From contig CAYFGT010000014.1 of NCBI GenBank assembly GCA_964343075.1, positions 1-33,990 on the forward strand: a DNA stretch of 33,990 nt. Direction: 5' to 3'. A model generated the notes under the pieces. That model was not told the origin of the DNA. It saw only the letters and a program-made list of their open reading frames with translations, and searched no databases. The position numbers and the translations under genes were made by a program. Shown here piece after piece: positions 15,624 to 23,515 of this stretch. Each line of letters starts with the position of its first letter. Position 1 is the stretch's first letter. The DNA comes from UBA2588 sp964343075. Its GTDB lineage: Bacteria > Chloroflexota > Dehalococcoidia > Lucifugimonadales > UBA3495.

Positions 15624-17027
15624 ATGATTAATTTTGGGACCGATGGCTGGAGAGCTTTAATCGCCCAAGATTACACATTTGAAAATGTGGCGAAATGCAC
15701 TCAAGGTGTAGCTGAATATATAAAAAAAGAAGACTCATTGCCTCAGTCCGTTGTTGTAGGATATGACACAAGGTTTCTTTCCAGAGAATTCGCTTTGGTA
15801 GCACGAAATGTGCTAGTTAATAATGGAATTAAAGTATATTGGATTGACGGGCCTACTCCGACACCAGTTATAACTTATATGATCACAAATTGTAATGCCG
15901 GCGGAGCTATCATAATTACTGCCAGCCACAATCCTTATGACTGGAATGGATTTAAATTCAAATCTCACAAAGCCAGTAGTGCAACTCAAGACATCATCGA
16001 TAAAATAGAAAAATATGCGAATTCAGTATCACCTTTAATGGATAATGAATCTGATTTGAATCCTGGACTGGTTGAGTGTGTTCCTGCAAAGCAATCCTAT
16101 TTCGATCATATGGATAATGTTGTTGACTTAAGTCTGATTAAACGATCAAAGATTAATGTAATTGTTGATTGTATGTATGGGGCGGGCATGAATTATCTAA
16201 TGCCGCTCTTGAATGGTCCTAATATTCAGATTTCCGAACTACACGGAAAGGTCAATCCTAATTTCCCTGGGATTGGGCACCCAGAGCCTATCGAACAAAA
16301 TTTGCAAGAAGTTATGAATGCTATTTGTTCAGACGATTCCATTGATATTGGTCTAGCTTTTGACGGAGATGCGGATCGGATTGGTTTGATTGATGAAAAT
16401 GGGAATTATGTTTCTACTTTGGATTCATTTGCTCTTATAGCATATTATTTCCTGTCCTACAAAAAGCACGAAGGACCAATAATTAAAAGCATTACTCATT
16501 CCGACATGATTAATAAATTATGTCAGATCTATGGCGTTGACGTGCATGAAACTCCAGTCGGATTTAAGAACTTAGGTCCACGGATGATAGACACAGATGC
16601 TATCTTGGCAGGAGAAGAAAGTGGAGGGTTTGCGTTTAGAGATAGCATCGCGGAACGAGATGGGATACTAAGTGCATTATATATCCTGGAGTTTATAGCC
16701 CTTACTGGTAAAAGTTGCTCACAATTATTGCAAGAACTTTATCAAATAGTAGGTACACATATTTATTCGCGTCGGGATATCACTTTAAATGAAGAGGAAA
16801 GAAATCGTATACAAGCATTTGATTCTACAGATATTCCAATTCAGAATTGCCCAATGCAGATAACACATGTCAATTTGATTGATGGAGTGAAATTGATTTG
16901 TGATGAAGGATGGGTTGCTTACAGATTGTCTGGCACTGAGCCTTTATTGAGAATATACAGTGAGTCAAATGATCAACAGTGTGTAGATAGTCTGATGGAT
17001 TATGTGCAGGCGTTTTTGGGGGTGTGA
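15624..17027 (+). CDS. Phosphoglucomutase/phosphomannomutase family protein
   Basis: A 467-residue alpha-D-phosphohexomutase with all four functional loops. TASHNPYDWNGFK (99-111) holds the phosphorylated Ser101. DGDAD (247-251) binds Mg2+. GEESGGFAF (330-338) is the sugar-recognition loop, and RLSGTEPLLRIYSE near the C-terminus is the phosphate loop. The enzyme interconverts hexose 1- and 6-phosphates; the GEESGG loop is found in glucose/mannose mutases, but glucose versus mannose cannot be separated by eye. It begins 30 bases after metK with GAGGTAGAAG upstream and ends 3 bases before the ccdA-like gene. It has no obvious tie to SAM metabolism. Confidence 0.88.
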   Translation: MINFGTDGWRALIAQDYTFENVAKCTQGVAEYIKKEDSLPQSVVVGYDTRFLSREFALVARNVLVNNGIKVYWIDGPTPTPVITYMITNCNAGGAIIITASHNPYDWNGFKFKSHKASSATQDIIDKIEKYANSVSPLMDNESDLNPGLVECVPAKQSYFDHMDNVVDLSLIKRSKINVIVDCMYGAGMNYLMPLLNGPNIQISELHGKVNPNFPGIGHPEPIEQNLQEVMNAICSDDSIDIGLAFDGDADRIGLIDENGNYVSTLDSFALIAYYFLSYKKHEGPIIKSITHSDMINKLCQIYGVDVHETPVGFKNLGPRMIDTDAILAGEESGGFAFRDSIAERDGILSALYILEFIALTGKSCSQLLQELYQIVGTHIYSRRDITLNEEERNRIQAFDSTDIPIQNCPMQITHVNLIDGVKLICDEGWVAYRLSGTEPLLRIYSESNDQQCVDSLMDYVQAFLGV

Positions 17028-17030
17028 TAT

Positions 17031-17897
17031 TTGCAGCTACAAGGATTAAAAGGTTTGGCTTTTTCGTTGGTGGTCCTTTGCCTGATCGTTCTTTCTGCCT
17101 ACTTTTTATTGGACCAGGATGGGACTGATGGGATCAATTATTTCTTTGAATCCTTGTCTGGGTTTCTGTCCGGGTCGATTACTAGCATGACAACGATTAT
17201 ACCGATAGGATTCGCTTTTGGGGCAGGGATGATAGCAGCGGTGAATCCCTGCGGATTCGTTATGCTTCCTTCCTATATCGCGGTGTATTTACTTTCAGAG
17301 GATGATGTGCAGAACCAGTTGCCTATACGATTAATTAAAGCTGGTAAAGTTGCTGTTGCGATGACTGCCGGATTTGTAATTATTTTTGGTGTGACGGGTT
17401 CTCTCGTGAGCTTTGGATTAAGATCAGTGATAGGCTCTTTACTTCCTTGGTTTGGCATTGGAGTAGGGATAATGTTGATAGTGTTATCTGGACTATTGCT
17501 GTTTGGTTTCAATAGATTCTCATATAGCACACTTCCTTTTAGATTATCTTCCATGCTTACAGTATTTCAAACAAATAGCATACGTGGCTATTTCTTTTTT
17601 GGAATGAGTTATGCTTTGGTATCGCTTGGGTGCGCTTTGCCCATCTTCATGGTAGTTGTTACGAGTACATTTACAGGTGACAGTATTTGGGCAGTATTGA
17701 TGTCTTATATTAATTATAGTTTAGGAATGGGGGCTGTAATATTTTTTGTAACATTGATTACAGTGTTATTACGAACAAATTTGGTATTTAACGGGAAGAC
17801 GTTAAATTTGATTCTAAGCAAGGCTACTATTTTCCTGCTATTAATAGCAGGAAGCTACCTCGTTTTTTATTGGCTCACAATAGGATTGGAGGTTTAA
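17031..17897 (+). CDS. ccdA: CcdA/DsbD-like transmembrane thiol-disulfide transporter
   Basis: A 288-residue inner-membrane protein with about seven hydrophobic segments: one extra N-terminal helix (10-27), then the six-helix CcdA core. The two redox cysteines of the family are present, C74 in NPCGFVMLPSY and C201 in LGCALPIF. CcdA carries reducing equivalents from cytoplasmic thioredoxin to the outside, for cytochrome c maturation or for reducing extracytoplasmic proteins; no cytochrome c biogenesis genes are in the window. The start is TTG at 17031, 3 bases after the phosphohexomutase stop. Its stop shares TTAA with the convergent rpsI stop, and a 22-bp perfect palindrome lies inside its last codons. 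Confidence 0.85.
   Translation: MQLQGLKGLAFSLVVLCLIVLSAYFLLDQDGTDGINYFFESLSGFLSGSITSMTTIIPIGFAFGAGMIAAVNPCGFVMLPSYIAVYLLSEDDVQNQLPIRLIKAGKVAVAMTAGFVIIFGVTGSLVSFGLRSVIGSLLPWFGIGVGIMLIVLSGLLLFGFNRFSYSTLPFRLSSMLTVFQTNSIRGYFFFGMSYALVSLGCALPIFMVVVTSTFTGDSIWAVLMSYINYSLGMGAVIFFVTLITVLLRTNLVFNGKTLNLILSKATIFLLLIAGSYLVFYWLTIGLEV
17832..17853. repeat. 22-bp perfect palindrome at the end of ccdA
   Basis: A perfectly self-complementary 22-bp sequence with centre TTAA that would fold as a 9-bp stem with a 4-base loop on either strand. It lies about 40 bases before the shared stop of the convergent ccdA and rpsI genes. On the plus strand a run of six T follows 11 bases later (17864-17869), too far for a textbook terminator; there is no T-run on the minus strand. 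It may act as a weak two-way transcription end signal. Confidence 0.6.
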
Positions 17898-18298
17898 CGC
17901 TTGGTATATTGTGGAGCTCTTCTAGCCCGTTTTAGACCGTATTTCTTGCTTTCTTTTATTCTTGAGTCCCTAGTTACCAGCCCTGCTTGTCGTAGTTCTT
18001 TCTTTAATGTTTCATCGAATGCTATTAAGGCTCTGGCTATTCCATGGCGGATAGCTTCAGCTTGTGAATTTACCCCTCCGCCGTATACTTTTCCTTCCAC
18101 TCGGAAATTATTAAGATTGTTCGTAACATTTAAGGCTTGTTTAATAGTATCTTGCCAAGGTTGCCAGTTGAAGTACTCTTCCATAGGTTTGTTGTTGATT
18201 ATTATGGAATTAGAATCACTCTGATAGATTTTTATTCTAGCTACAGAAGTTTTGCGTTTACCCGTACCGTAATAATATTGTTCTTGTTGTTGAACCAA
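17894..18298 (-). CDS. rpsI: 30S ribosomal protein S9
   Basis: A 134-residue S9 protein with YYYGTGKRKTSVARIKI near the start, the GGGVNSQAEAIRHGIARAL core and the conserved basic tail RRAPQYTKR, which reaches toward the P-site tRNA. The start is TTG at 18298 preceded by GGCAGGTC; no ATG is available. It follows rplM by 28 bases and is the last gene of the ribosomal superoperon, ending in the TTAA shared with ccdA. Confidence 0.95.
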   Translation of the reverse strand: MVQQQEQYYYGTGKRKTSVARIKIYQSDSNSIIINNKPMEEYFNWQPWQDTIKQALNVTNNLNNFRVEGKVYGGGVNSQAEAIRHGIARALIAFDETLKKELRQAGLVTRDSRIKESKKYGLKRARRAPQYTKR

Positions 18299-18326
18299 TT
18301 GTGACCTGCCTCGCCCTTAAATTTTC

Positions 18327-18752
18327 TTAGTGTATCTGTGATGTGTGAGGATGTGTATCGCCAGTATATATTTTGAGTCGAGTTAGCATTTTCCTTCCAA
18401 GTTTATTGTTTGGAAGCATCCCTTTTACTGCTAGTCTCAGAATTCTTTCTGGATTTGTTTCACTCATTTCTTTGTAAGTGAAGCTTTTTAGATTCCCAAC
18501 ATACCCGCTGTGCCGATAATACATTTTATCTTCGTATTTGTTACCAGTTACATGTATTTTTTCAGCATTAATTACAACTACAAAAGCACCTACTAAACTG
18601 CTGGGAGTAAATGTTGGGAGATCTTTTCCCTGTAATTTTACGGCAATGTCTCTAGCAAGCCGTCCCAGCGTTTGGCCTTCTGCGTCAATTAGTTCCCAAG
18701 TTTCTTCTGGTTTATCGGAAGGCTTAGGAAAGTATGTACTTAGTCTTTTCAT
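18327..18752 (-). CDS. rplM: 50S ribosomal protein L13
   Basis: A 141-residue L13, an early-assembling 23S rRNA-binding protein. ELIDAEGQTLGRLA near the N-terminus, the VVVINAEKIHVTGNK segment and the GMLPNNKLGRKML segment are typical, and length is normal. It lies 6 bases after truA and just before rpsI; the truA-rplM-rpsI order after rplQ is common in many bacterial phyla. ATG start at 18752. Confidence 0.95.
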   Translation of the reverse strand: MKRLSTYFPKPSDKPEETWELIDAEGQTLGRLARDIAVKLQGKDLPTFTPSSLVGAFVVVINAEKIHVTGNKYEDKMYYRHSGYVGNLKSFTYKEMSETNPERILRLAVKGMLPNNKLGRKMLTRLKIYTGDTHPHTSQIH

Positions 18753-18758
18753 TTTTAA

Positions 18759-19523
18759 TTATTCACCAATATATGAGAATGGACCGTGATATTTTACACC
18801 TACTAGGAACAGACCACAAGCTGGCAACATAGAATATTGAATATTAGAAGGATTTTCGGATCGCAACAACTTATGAATTGTGTCTACAGGGAAAGCTTTA
18901 CTTCCAATTCCAGTTAATATCGCATTTATTTTTCTGATTTGGTACCTCATGAAACCGTTCCCTTCACATGTGATTATTATCTTGTCTTCGTGTCGTTCTG
19001 CTTCCCATGCGTATATTGTTCGCACAGTAGTACCCTCCGGGTATGTTGGCTTCGCTATTTCTCTAAAATCATGGACTCCCAGCAAATGTTGACATGCTTG
19101 ATTCATAAGATTTTCGTCTAGAGGTTGCTGGATTCTAGCGTAATAATTTCGGTAAATTGCAATTTTTTTGTAGGTATTAATTATCTGATAACGATAAGTT
19201 CGGGAATAAGCAGACTTTCGCGAGTGGAATTCTGGATCTACCGTATAGACTCGTTTGACGCTTATATCATTGGGTAGATGATAATTTAGAGCGTTTTGTA
19301 TTACCTCCGCTGGATAATCGCTTTCAGTTTGAAAATTAACTACTTGCCCATAAGCATGAGCTCCAGAATCGGTTCTACTTGCAGAAGTGATGCGAATGTT
19401 TTTTTGCGTTAGTTTATAAAGAGATTCTTCGATGCTATCTTGTATGGTTAGGCAGTCAGGTTGGCTCTGGAACCCTTTATAATTGGTGCCGTCGTATTCA
19501 ACTATCAATGCGAAATAGGTCAT
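18759..19523 (-). CDS. truA: tRNA pseudouridine synthase A (positions 38-40)
   Basis: A 254-residue TruA. It makes pseudouridine at positions 38-40 of the tRNA anticodon arm. The catalytic Asp is D52 in the motif SRTDSGAHAYGQV (49-61), and the N-terminus YDGTNYKGFQ is classical. The length is normal. The ATG at 19523 lacks a clear ribosome site; a 7-bp hairpin fills the space between the rplQ stop and this start, so translation may depend on ribosomes finishing rplQ. The gene is part of the alpha-operon extension rplQ-truA-rplM-rpsI. Confidence 0.93.
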   Translation of the reverse strand: MTYFALIVEYDGTNYKGFQSQPDCLTIQDSIEESLYKLTQKNIRITSASRTDSGAHAYGQVVNFQTESDYPAEVIQNALNYHLPNDISVKRVYTVDPEFHSRKSAYSRTYRYQIINTYKKIAIYRNYYARIQQPLDENLMNQACQHLLGVHDFREIAKPTYPEGTTVRTIYAWEAERHEDKIIITCEGNGFMRYQIRKINAILTGIGSKAFPVDTIHKLLRSENPSNIQYSMLPACGLFLVGVKYHGPFSYIGE

Positions 19524-19543
19524 GAGATAGGTATTACTATCTC
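19524..19543 (-). promoter_or_regulatory. Hairpin covering the truA ribosome-binding region
   Basis: Inverted repeat GAGATAG/CTATCTC (19524-19530 with 19537-19543) with a 6-base loop, placed exactly between the rplQ stop codon and the truA ATG. No T-run follows, so it is not an intrinsic terminator. It would hide the truA initiation region unless opened by ribosomes leaving rplQ. The role is inferred from position only. Confidence 0.4.
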
Positions 19544-19896
19544 TATACTAGTTCTATGATAGCCATCTCCGCACCGTCTCCTTGCCGAGGCCCTAATTTG
19601 GTAATCCTGGTGTACCCGCCAGCGCGGTCATTGTATCTTTCGGCTAAGGTGTCAAACACTTTGTCGATCACAGATGAATTAGGACATTTCTTGATGGCCA
19701 AGCGCCGATTATGGAGGCCGCCTTTCTTTCCATAAGTTATCAGTTTTTCGGTTACAATTCTTGTTTCTTTTGCTTTTGGCAAAGTTGTTTTGATACGTTC
19801 ATTAGTGATTAATGAGACTGCTTGGCTCCTTAAAAGAGCCTTCCTTTGATCTTTCTTGCGGCTTAAGCGCCGACCTGCGATTCTGTGACTTGCCAT
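19543..19896 (-). CDS. rplQ: 50S ribosomal protein L17
   Basis: A 117-residue L17 with the invariant N-terminus MASHRIAGRRLSRKKDQRKA (family form: RKLgRtsdqRkAllR), followed by SLITNERIKTTLPKAKETR and the GGYTRITKLGPRQGDGAEMA segment near the C-terminus. Normal length. Its ATG overlaps the rpoA stop by one base (TAATG), so the two are translationally coupled, as in most alpha operons. Confidence 0.96.
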   Translation of the reverse strand: MASHRIAGRRLSRKKDQRKALLRSQAVSLITNERIKTTLPKAKETRIVTEKLITYGKKGGLHNRRLAIKKCPNSSVIDKVFDTLAERYNDRAGGYTRITKLGPRQGDGAEMAIIELV

Positions 19897-20930
19897 TATT
19901 CTTGCACCTCTTCGGCAACAGCTGCCTCTTCTTCGTCCTCTTGCGAATCTGATGATGCCCCGACTCCTAGTTCGGTTAGTTTATCTTGAAGTTCATGCAG
20001 CGATTTTTCGCCAAAATTCCTGATTTTGAGTAGGTCGGCATCTGACATTTCGAGTACCTCACCTACTTTGGATATGTTCGCTCTCTTCAAACAGTTTAAA
20101 GTTCTTGGAGATAGATCTAGACGTTCTATCAAAGTTTGGAATATTTCTGGAGCAACAGACGTCGCAGGATTGTTAAGTGCCTCATCCCCTTCACGATTAA
20201 TAGTTTTAAACATGAAGAAATGGTTTACAAGTTCTTCAGAAGCATCTTTTAACGCATCCATTGGGCTAATCGATCCATCAGTCCATATTTCTAAAATTAA
20301 TCTTTCATAATCGGTAATTTGCCCTACACGAGTTCGCTCTACGGCATAATTCACTTTTACGATTGGATTAAATATCGCATCTACCGGAAGCACACCTACG
20401 GCCATGCCAGATCCTTCTTCATTTTGCTGTGCTTGTATATACCCGGTTCCGCTTTCCACGTTAAACTCCACAGATATCTTCGTTTCTGGAGTATTCAAAG
20501 TAGCTAGATGCAACTCAGGATTTACTATTTGGAAATCGGATGAGGTAGAAATATCTCCTGCACATACAGAGCCTTCCCCTTGAATTTCGAGTCGCATCTT
20601 TCCGGTTCTGCCGGTCTCAGATTTGATTCTTATCCGTTTAATATTTAATAGAAGTTGCATTACTTCTTCTTTCACGCCAGGGATTGAGTCATATTCGTGA
20701 ACAATATCTTCAATCTTGACCCACGTTATTGCACATCCGGGGATTGCACTTAGTAATACCCGTCTTAGCGGATTCCCAATAGTAATGCCATAGCCTTTTG
20801 TAAGAGGCTCTAACGCAAATTTGCCGTAGCTAACTTCGTCTGTTTCTATCACTTTCACAAGTGGATTTAATGTGGGTATTTCCCCTTCCGGTGGTGTGGG
20901 AGGGAGAATGTAAGTTTCAAAACTTGTCAT
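19896..20930 (-). CDS. rpoA: DNA-directed RNA polymerase alpha subunit
   Basis: A 344-residue alpha subunit. The N-terminal assembly domain has GYGITIGNPLRRVLLSAIPG (47-66), and the DGSISPMDALKDASEELVNHF helix (218-238) ends the dimerisation core. The C-terminal DNA-binding domain spans about 262-322 and keeps R276, N279, C280, G307, K309, S310 and E313, equivalent to E. coli R265, N268, C269, G296, K298, S299 and E302. A strongly acidic tail follows (about 325-344, 9 of 20 residues Asp or Glu), longer than usual. The gene lies 7 bases after rpsD. Its CTD is the closest visible relative of the extra domain on L30 in the same superoperon. Confidence 0.96.
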   Translation of the reverse strand: MTSFETYILPPTPPEGEIPTLNPLVKVIETDEVSYGKFALEPLTKGYGITIGNPLRRVLLSAIPGCAITWVKIEDIVHEYDSIPGVKEEVMQLLLNIKRIRIKSETGRTGKMRLEIQGEGSVCAGDISTSSDFQIVNPELHLATLNTPETKISVEFNVESGTGYIQAQQNEEGSGMAVGVLPVDAIFNPIVKVNYAVERTRVGQITDYERLILEIWTDGSISPMDALKDASEELVNHFFMFKTINREGDEALNNPATSVAPEIFQTLIERLDLSPRTLNCLKRANISKVGEVLEMSDADLLKIRNFGEKSLHELQDKLTELGVGASSDSQEDEEEAAVAEEVQE

Positions 20931-20937
20931 TTACGTG

Positions 20938-21537
20938 TTACCTCTTAGAATAGAATTCTACTATTTGAACGGTGTCGATTACGATTTCTCCATCTTCACC
21001 TGTTGGGTCCGTCGTCACTTTGACGGACATATCGTTACTGTCCAAGCTTACCCAGTGTGGAGGTGCTATAGATTTTGAATTCTCTATTGCGAATTGGTAC
21101 AGTGAGTTTTTAGCAGCTTTTTCGGTCCATGTTATATGATCACCGAGTTTTAATTGAAATGATGGTATGTCAACCTTTTGCCCGTTTACTCTGAAATGCC
21201 CATGGTTTACTGCTTGTCTAGATTGCCTACGAGTTAGGAACATACCAGACCGGTATAGAACATTATCCAGTCGACGCTCAAGCAAGATCATCAGATTGTC
21301 ACCGGTGATACCATCCATGTTTAGAGCTCGCTCATAATATTTCCTGAATTGTTTCTCTTGCACTCCGTAAAGGAATCGTGCTTTTTGTTTTTCTTTAAGT
21401 TGTAGGCCGTAGTTAGAAACTCTTCTACGTCTTCCCATCACGGCAACATTTTTCTTCTCGTCTCTTCGGATAGACCCGTATGATTCGAGGCCTAATGATC
21501 TTAATTTTTTCTGTACTGGTCCTATGTATCGTGACAT
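20938..21537 (-). CDS. rpsD: 30S ribosomal protein S4
   Basis: A 199-residue S4, the primary 16S-binding protein and often the translational repressor of the alpha operon. The S4-type RNA-binding domain is LERRLDNVLYRSGMFLTRRQ and following residues. It is the cysteine-free form without the N-terminal zinc knuckle. I chose the ATG at 21537, which overlaps the rpsK stop (TAATG) and has AGGAG 6 bases upstream, rather than the longer frame from 21567 that would add ten residues inside rpsK. Confidence 0.95.
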   Translation of the reverse strand: MSRYIGPVQKKLRSLGLESYGSIRRDEKKNVAVMGRRRRVSNYGLQLKEKQKARFLYGVQEKQFRKYYERALNMDGITGDNLMILLERRLDNVLYRSGMFLTRRQSRQAVNHGHFRVNGQKVDIPSFQLKLGDHITWTEKAAKNSLYQFAIENSKSIAPPHWVSLDSNDMSVKVTTDPTGEDGEIVIDTVQIVEFYSKR

Positions 21538-21920
21538 TACACTCTCCTTCGTTTGGGAGGCCTGCACCCATTGTGAGGAATAGGAGTAATATCGCGGATA
21601 CTTGTGATAGTTAGTCCAATACCGGTTAAGGCCCTAATTGCCGATTCTCTGCCTTGTCCAGGCCCTTTGATAAATACATCAACTTGTTTTAATCCTTGGT
21701 CAACACCTGCTTTTGCGATGTCTTCTGCAGCTCTCTGTGCTGCGAAGGCAGTGCCTTTTCTGGATCCTTTAAAGCCAGCAGTACCCGCACTACCAGAATT
21801 CAAGACGTTGCCTTCGTTATCGGTAATCGTGATTAGTGTGTTATTAAATGTGGAGTAGATGTAGATTCTACCTGAAGCTACCGAACCTCTATCTCTTCTT
21901 CTTGATCGTTGTCTAGCCAT
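21537..21920 (-). CDS. rpsK: 30S ribosomal protein S11
   Basis: A 127-residue S11 of the 30S platform. GRIYIYSTFNNTLITITDNE near the start, GTAFAAQRAAEDIAKAG in the middle and the conserved C-terminus DITPIPHNGCRPPKRRRV are all intact. Normal length. It follows rpsM by 19 bases and is coupled to rpsD through TAATG. Confidence 0.96.
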   Translation of the reverse strand: MARQRSRRRDRGSVASGRIYIYSTFNNTLITITDNEGNVLNSGSAGTAGFKGSRKGTAFAAQRAAEDIAKAGVDQGLKQVDVFIKGPGQGRESAIRALTGIGLTITSIRDITPIPHNGCRPPKRRRV

Positions 21921-21939
21921 TATGCTTTCTCATAACTCC

Positions 21940-22329
21940 TTATTTACCGCCAGATTTCCTGCCTCTACCGGCAACTGTTCTTTTGACACCTTTTCTGGAT
22001 CTAGCATTAGTTTTAGTTCTTTGACCATTTACGGGCAGTCCTCTTCTATGTCGGAGACCTTTGTAGGTTCCGATATCTATGAGACGTCGTATGTTTTGTT
22101 GTACTTCTCTTCTGAGGTCTCCTTCTACTAAATATTCTTTATCTACGATCTCTCGGATTCTGTCTACTTGGATTTCATCCAATTCGTTCATCCGAGGTGG
22201 TATTACAGGATCTAATTGAGCTTTTTCAATAATTTCAGCTGCCATACGTGGTCCAATTCCATATATGCTCGTTAATGCGATATGAGCCCTCTTGCGGTCA
22301 GGGACGTCGACGCCTGCTATTCTTACCAT
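21940..22329 (-). CDS. rpsM: 30S ribosomal protein S13
   Basis: A 129-residue S13 of the 30S head. MVRIAGVDVPDRKRAHIALT is the standard N-terminus, IYGIGPRMA is the helix-hairpin-helix-like turn, and GLRHRRGLPVNGQRTKTNAR is the conserved rRNA-binding segment before the basic tail. Normal length. It starts the alpha-operon block after rpmJ. Confidence 0.96.
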   Translation of the reverse strand: MVRIAGVDVPDRKRAHIALTSIYGIGPRMAAEIIEKAQLDPVIPPRMNELDEIQVDRIREIVDKEYLVEGDLRREVQQNIRRLIDIGTYKGLRHRRGLPVNGQRTKTNARSRKGVKRTVAGRGRKSGGK

Positions 22330-22342
22330 GCTTTACTCCTAT

Positions 22343-22456
22343 TTACCCTTGTCTTTGTGAGTGTCGTCTGTTTGTACATATGATACGAACAACTCGTTTT
22401 CTTTTTATAACCCTGCAATTATCGCAGCGTTTTTTGACTGATGCGCTTACTTTCAT
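22343..22456 (-). CDS. rpmJ: 50S ribosomal protein L36
   Basis: A 37-codon gene read directly from the gap between infA and rpsM. It begins MKVSASVKKRC and ends NRRHSQRQG. The zinc ligands of the zinc-type L36 are all there: C11, C14, C27 and H32. Length and position between infA and rpsM match the standard bacterial order. ATG at 22456, TAA at 22343-22345. It lies 12 bases after infA and 13 before rpsM. Confidence 0.96.
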   Translation of the reverse strand: MKVSASVKKRCDNCRVIKRKRVVRIICTNRRHSQRQG

Positions 22457-22468
22457 TTTTCCCTTCTA

Positions 22469-22687
22469 CTATTTGAATCTGTAGGTTATGCGACCGCGAG
22501 TTAGATCGTAAGGAGATAATTCTACCAGAACTCTGTCTCCAGGCAAAACTCTAATGAAATTCATGCGAATTTTGCCAGATACATGAGCCAAAATCTCATG
22601 CTCATTAGGTAGCTCGACTCGGAACATGCCATTAGGCAGTGCTTCATTAACTTGAGCTTCTACTTCTATCGCTTCTTTTTTTGCCAT
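22469..22687 (-). CDS. infA: Translation initiation factor IF-1
   Basis: A 72-residue single OB-fold protein that occupies the ribosomal A site during initiation. Typical segments are EAIEVEAQVNEALPNGMFRV, the GKIRMNFIRVLPGDRV strand pair and the end LTRGRITYRFK. The usual bacterial length. It sits between map and rpmJ, as in many spc/alpha operon junctions. Confidence 0.96.
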   Translation of the reverse strand: MAKKEAIEVEAQVNEALPNGMFRVELPNEHEILAHVSGKIRMNFIRVLPGDRVLVELSPYDLTRGRITYRFK

Positions 22688-22711
22688 ACTTACAGTCCGT
22701 TTACGTTAATT

Positions 22712-23515
22712 TTATTCATTTATAGTTAGAATCTCTGGTCCGTCTTCTGTTATTGCTATGGTATGTTCAAAATGGCTAGACACGGAGCCATCAGCTGTTA
22801 CCACAGTCCACTGGTCGTCTAGTAATAAGGTTTCATCGGTACCTAGGTTAAACATAGGCTCAATAGCAATGCACATTCCAGCCTTTAATATGATACCACG
22901 TCCTGGTTTTCCGTAATTGGGAACTTGTGGTTCTTCATGCAGAAATCTTCCGACACCATGCCCAGTATATCCTCTGACAAGACCAAAGCCGTACTCGTTT
23001 GCTAGGGCCTGGACGGCAGCACCGATATCCCCTATGCGATTACCAACGGTAGCTTGTTCAATACCAGCATATAGAGCTTTTTGTGTAATTTGGCTGAGAT
23101 GTTGTACTTCGGGGCTTACATTCCCGACCTGTAAAGATAGCGCAGAATCACCTATAAAGCCATTTATTGTCGCTCCACAGTCTACTTTAAATAAGTCCCC
23201 TTCTTGAAGGACTCGTTTCCCTGGTATCCCGTGGACTATTTCTTCATTAACAGAAGCACATATGGTGCCAGGGAATCCCATGTAGCCTTTGAAAGCTGGT
23301 TTTGCTCCGAGGCTTCTAATTTCTTTTTCGGCGATTCGGTCCAACTCTTTGGTCGTAATTCCTGGGACAACAGCTTCTCTCAATTTTTTCAATGCAGCGC
23401 CAGTAATTTGCCCGGCTAGTCGCATATGATCAAGCTCTTGGCGGGATTTGATTGTTATCCCTCCAGCGTGTTGCGAAGGAGTGTTAGAGGCTGTCTGTAC
23501 GTTTTTGTTAGTCAA
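22712..23515 (-). CDS. map: Type I methionine aminopeptidase
   Basis: A 267-residue enzyme that removes the initiator methionine from new proteins. The five metal ligands are in place: D112 and D123 (DCGATINGFIGDS), H186 (YTGHGVGR), E219 (IAIEPM) and E250 (SSHFEHTIAI). The enzyme proper begins near TIKSRQELDHM (21-31). The 20 residues before it are an extra, polar N-terminus if the TTG at 23515, directly after the adk stop, is the true start. A later in-frame start cannot be excluded. Position between adk and infA is standard. Confidence 0.93.
   Translation of the reverse strand: MTNKNVQTASNTPSQHAGGITIKSRQELDHMRLAGQITGAALKKLREAVVPGITTKELDRIAEKEIRSLGAKPAFKGYMGFPGTICASVNEEIVHGIPGKRVLQEGDLFKVDCGATINGFIGDSALSLQVGNVSPEVQHLSQITQKALYAGIEQATVGNRIGDIGAAVQALANEYGFGLVRGYTGHGVGRFLHEEPQVPNYGKPGRGIILKAGMCIAIEPMFNLGTDETLLLDDQWTVVTADGSVSSHFEHTIAITEDGPEILTINE

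Noticed and set aside
21538..21567. Ten-residue N-terminal extension of S4
   Set aside because: The extension lies in rpsK, and the downstream ATG has a good AGGAG and gives the family N-terminus.
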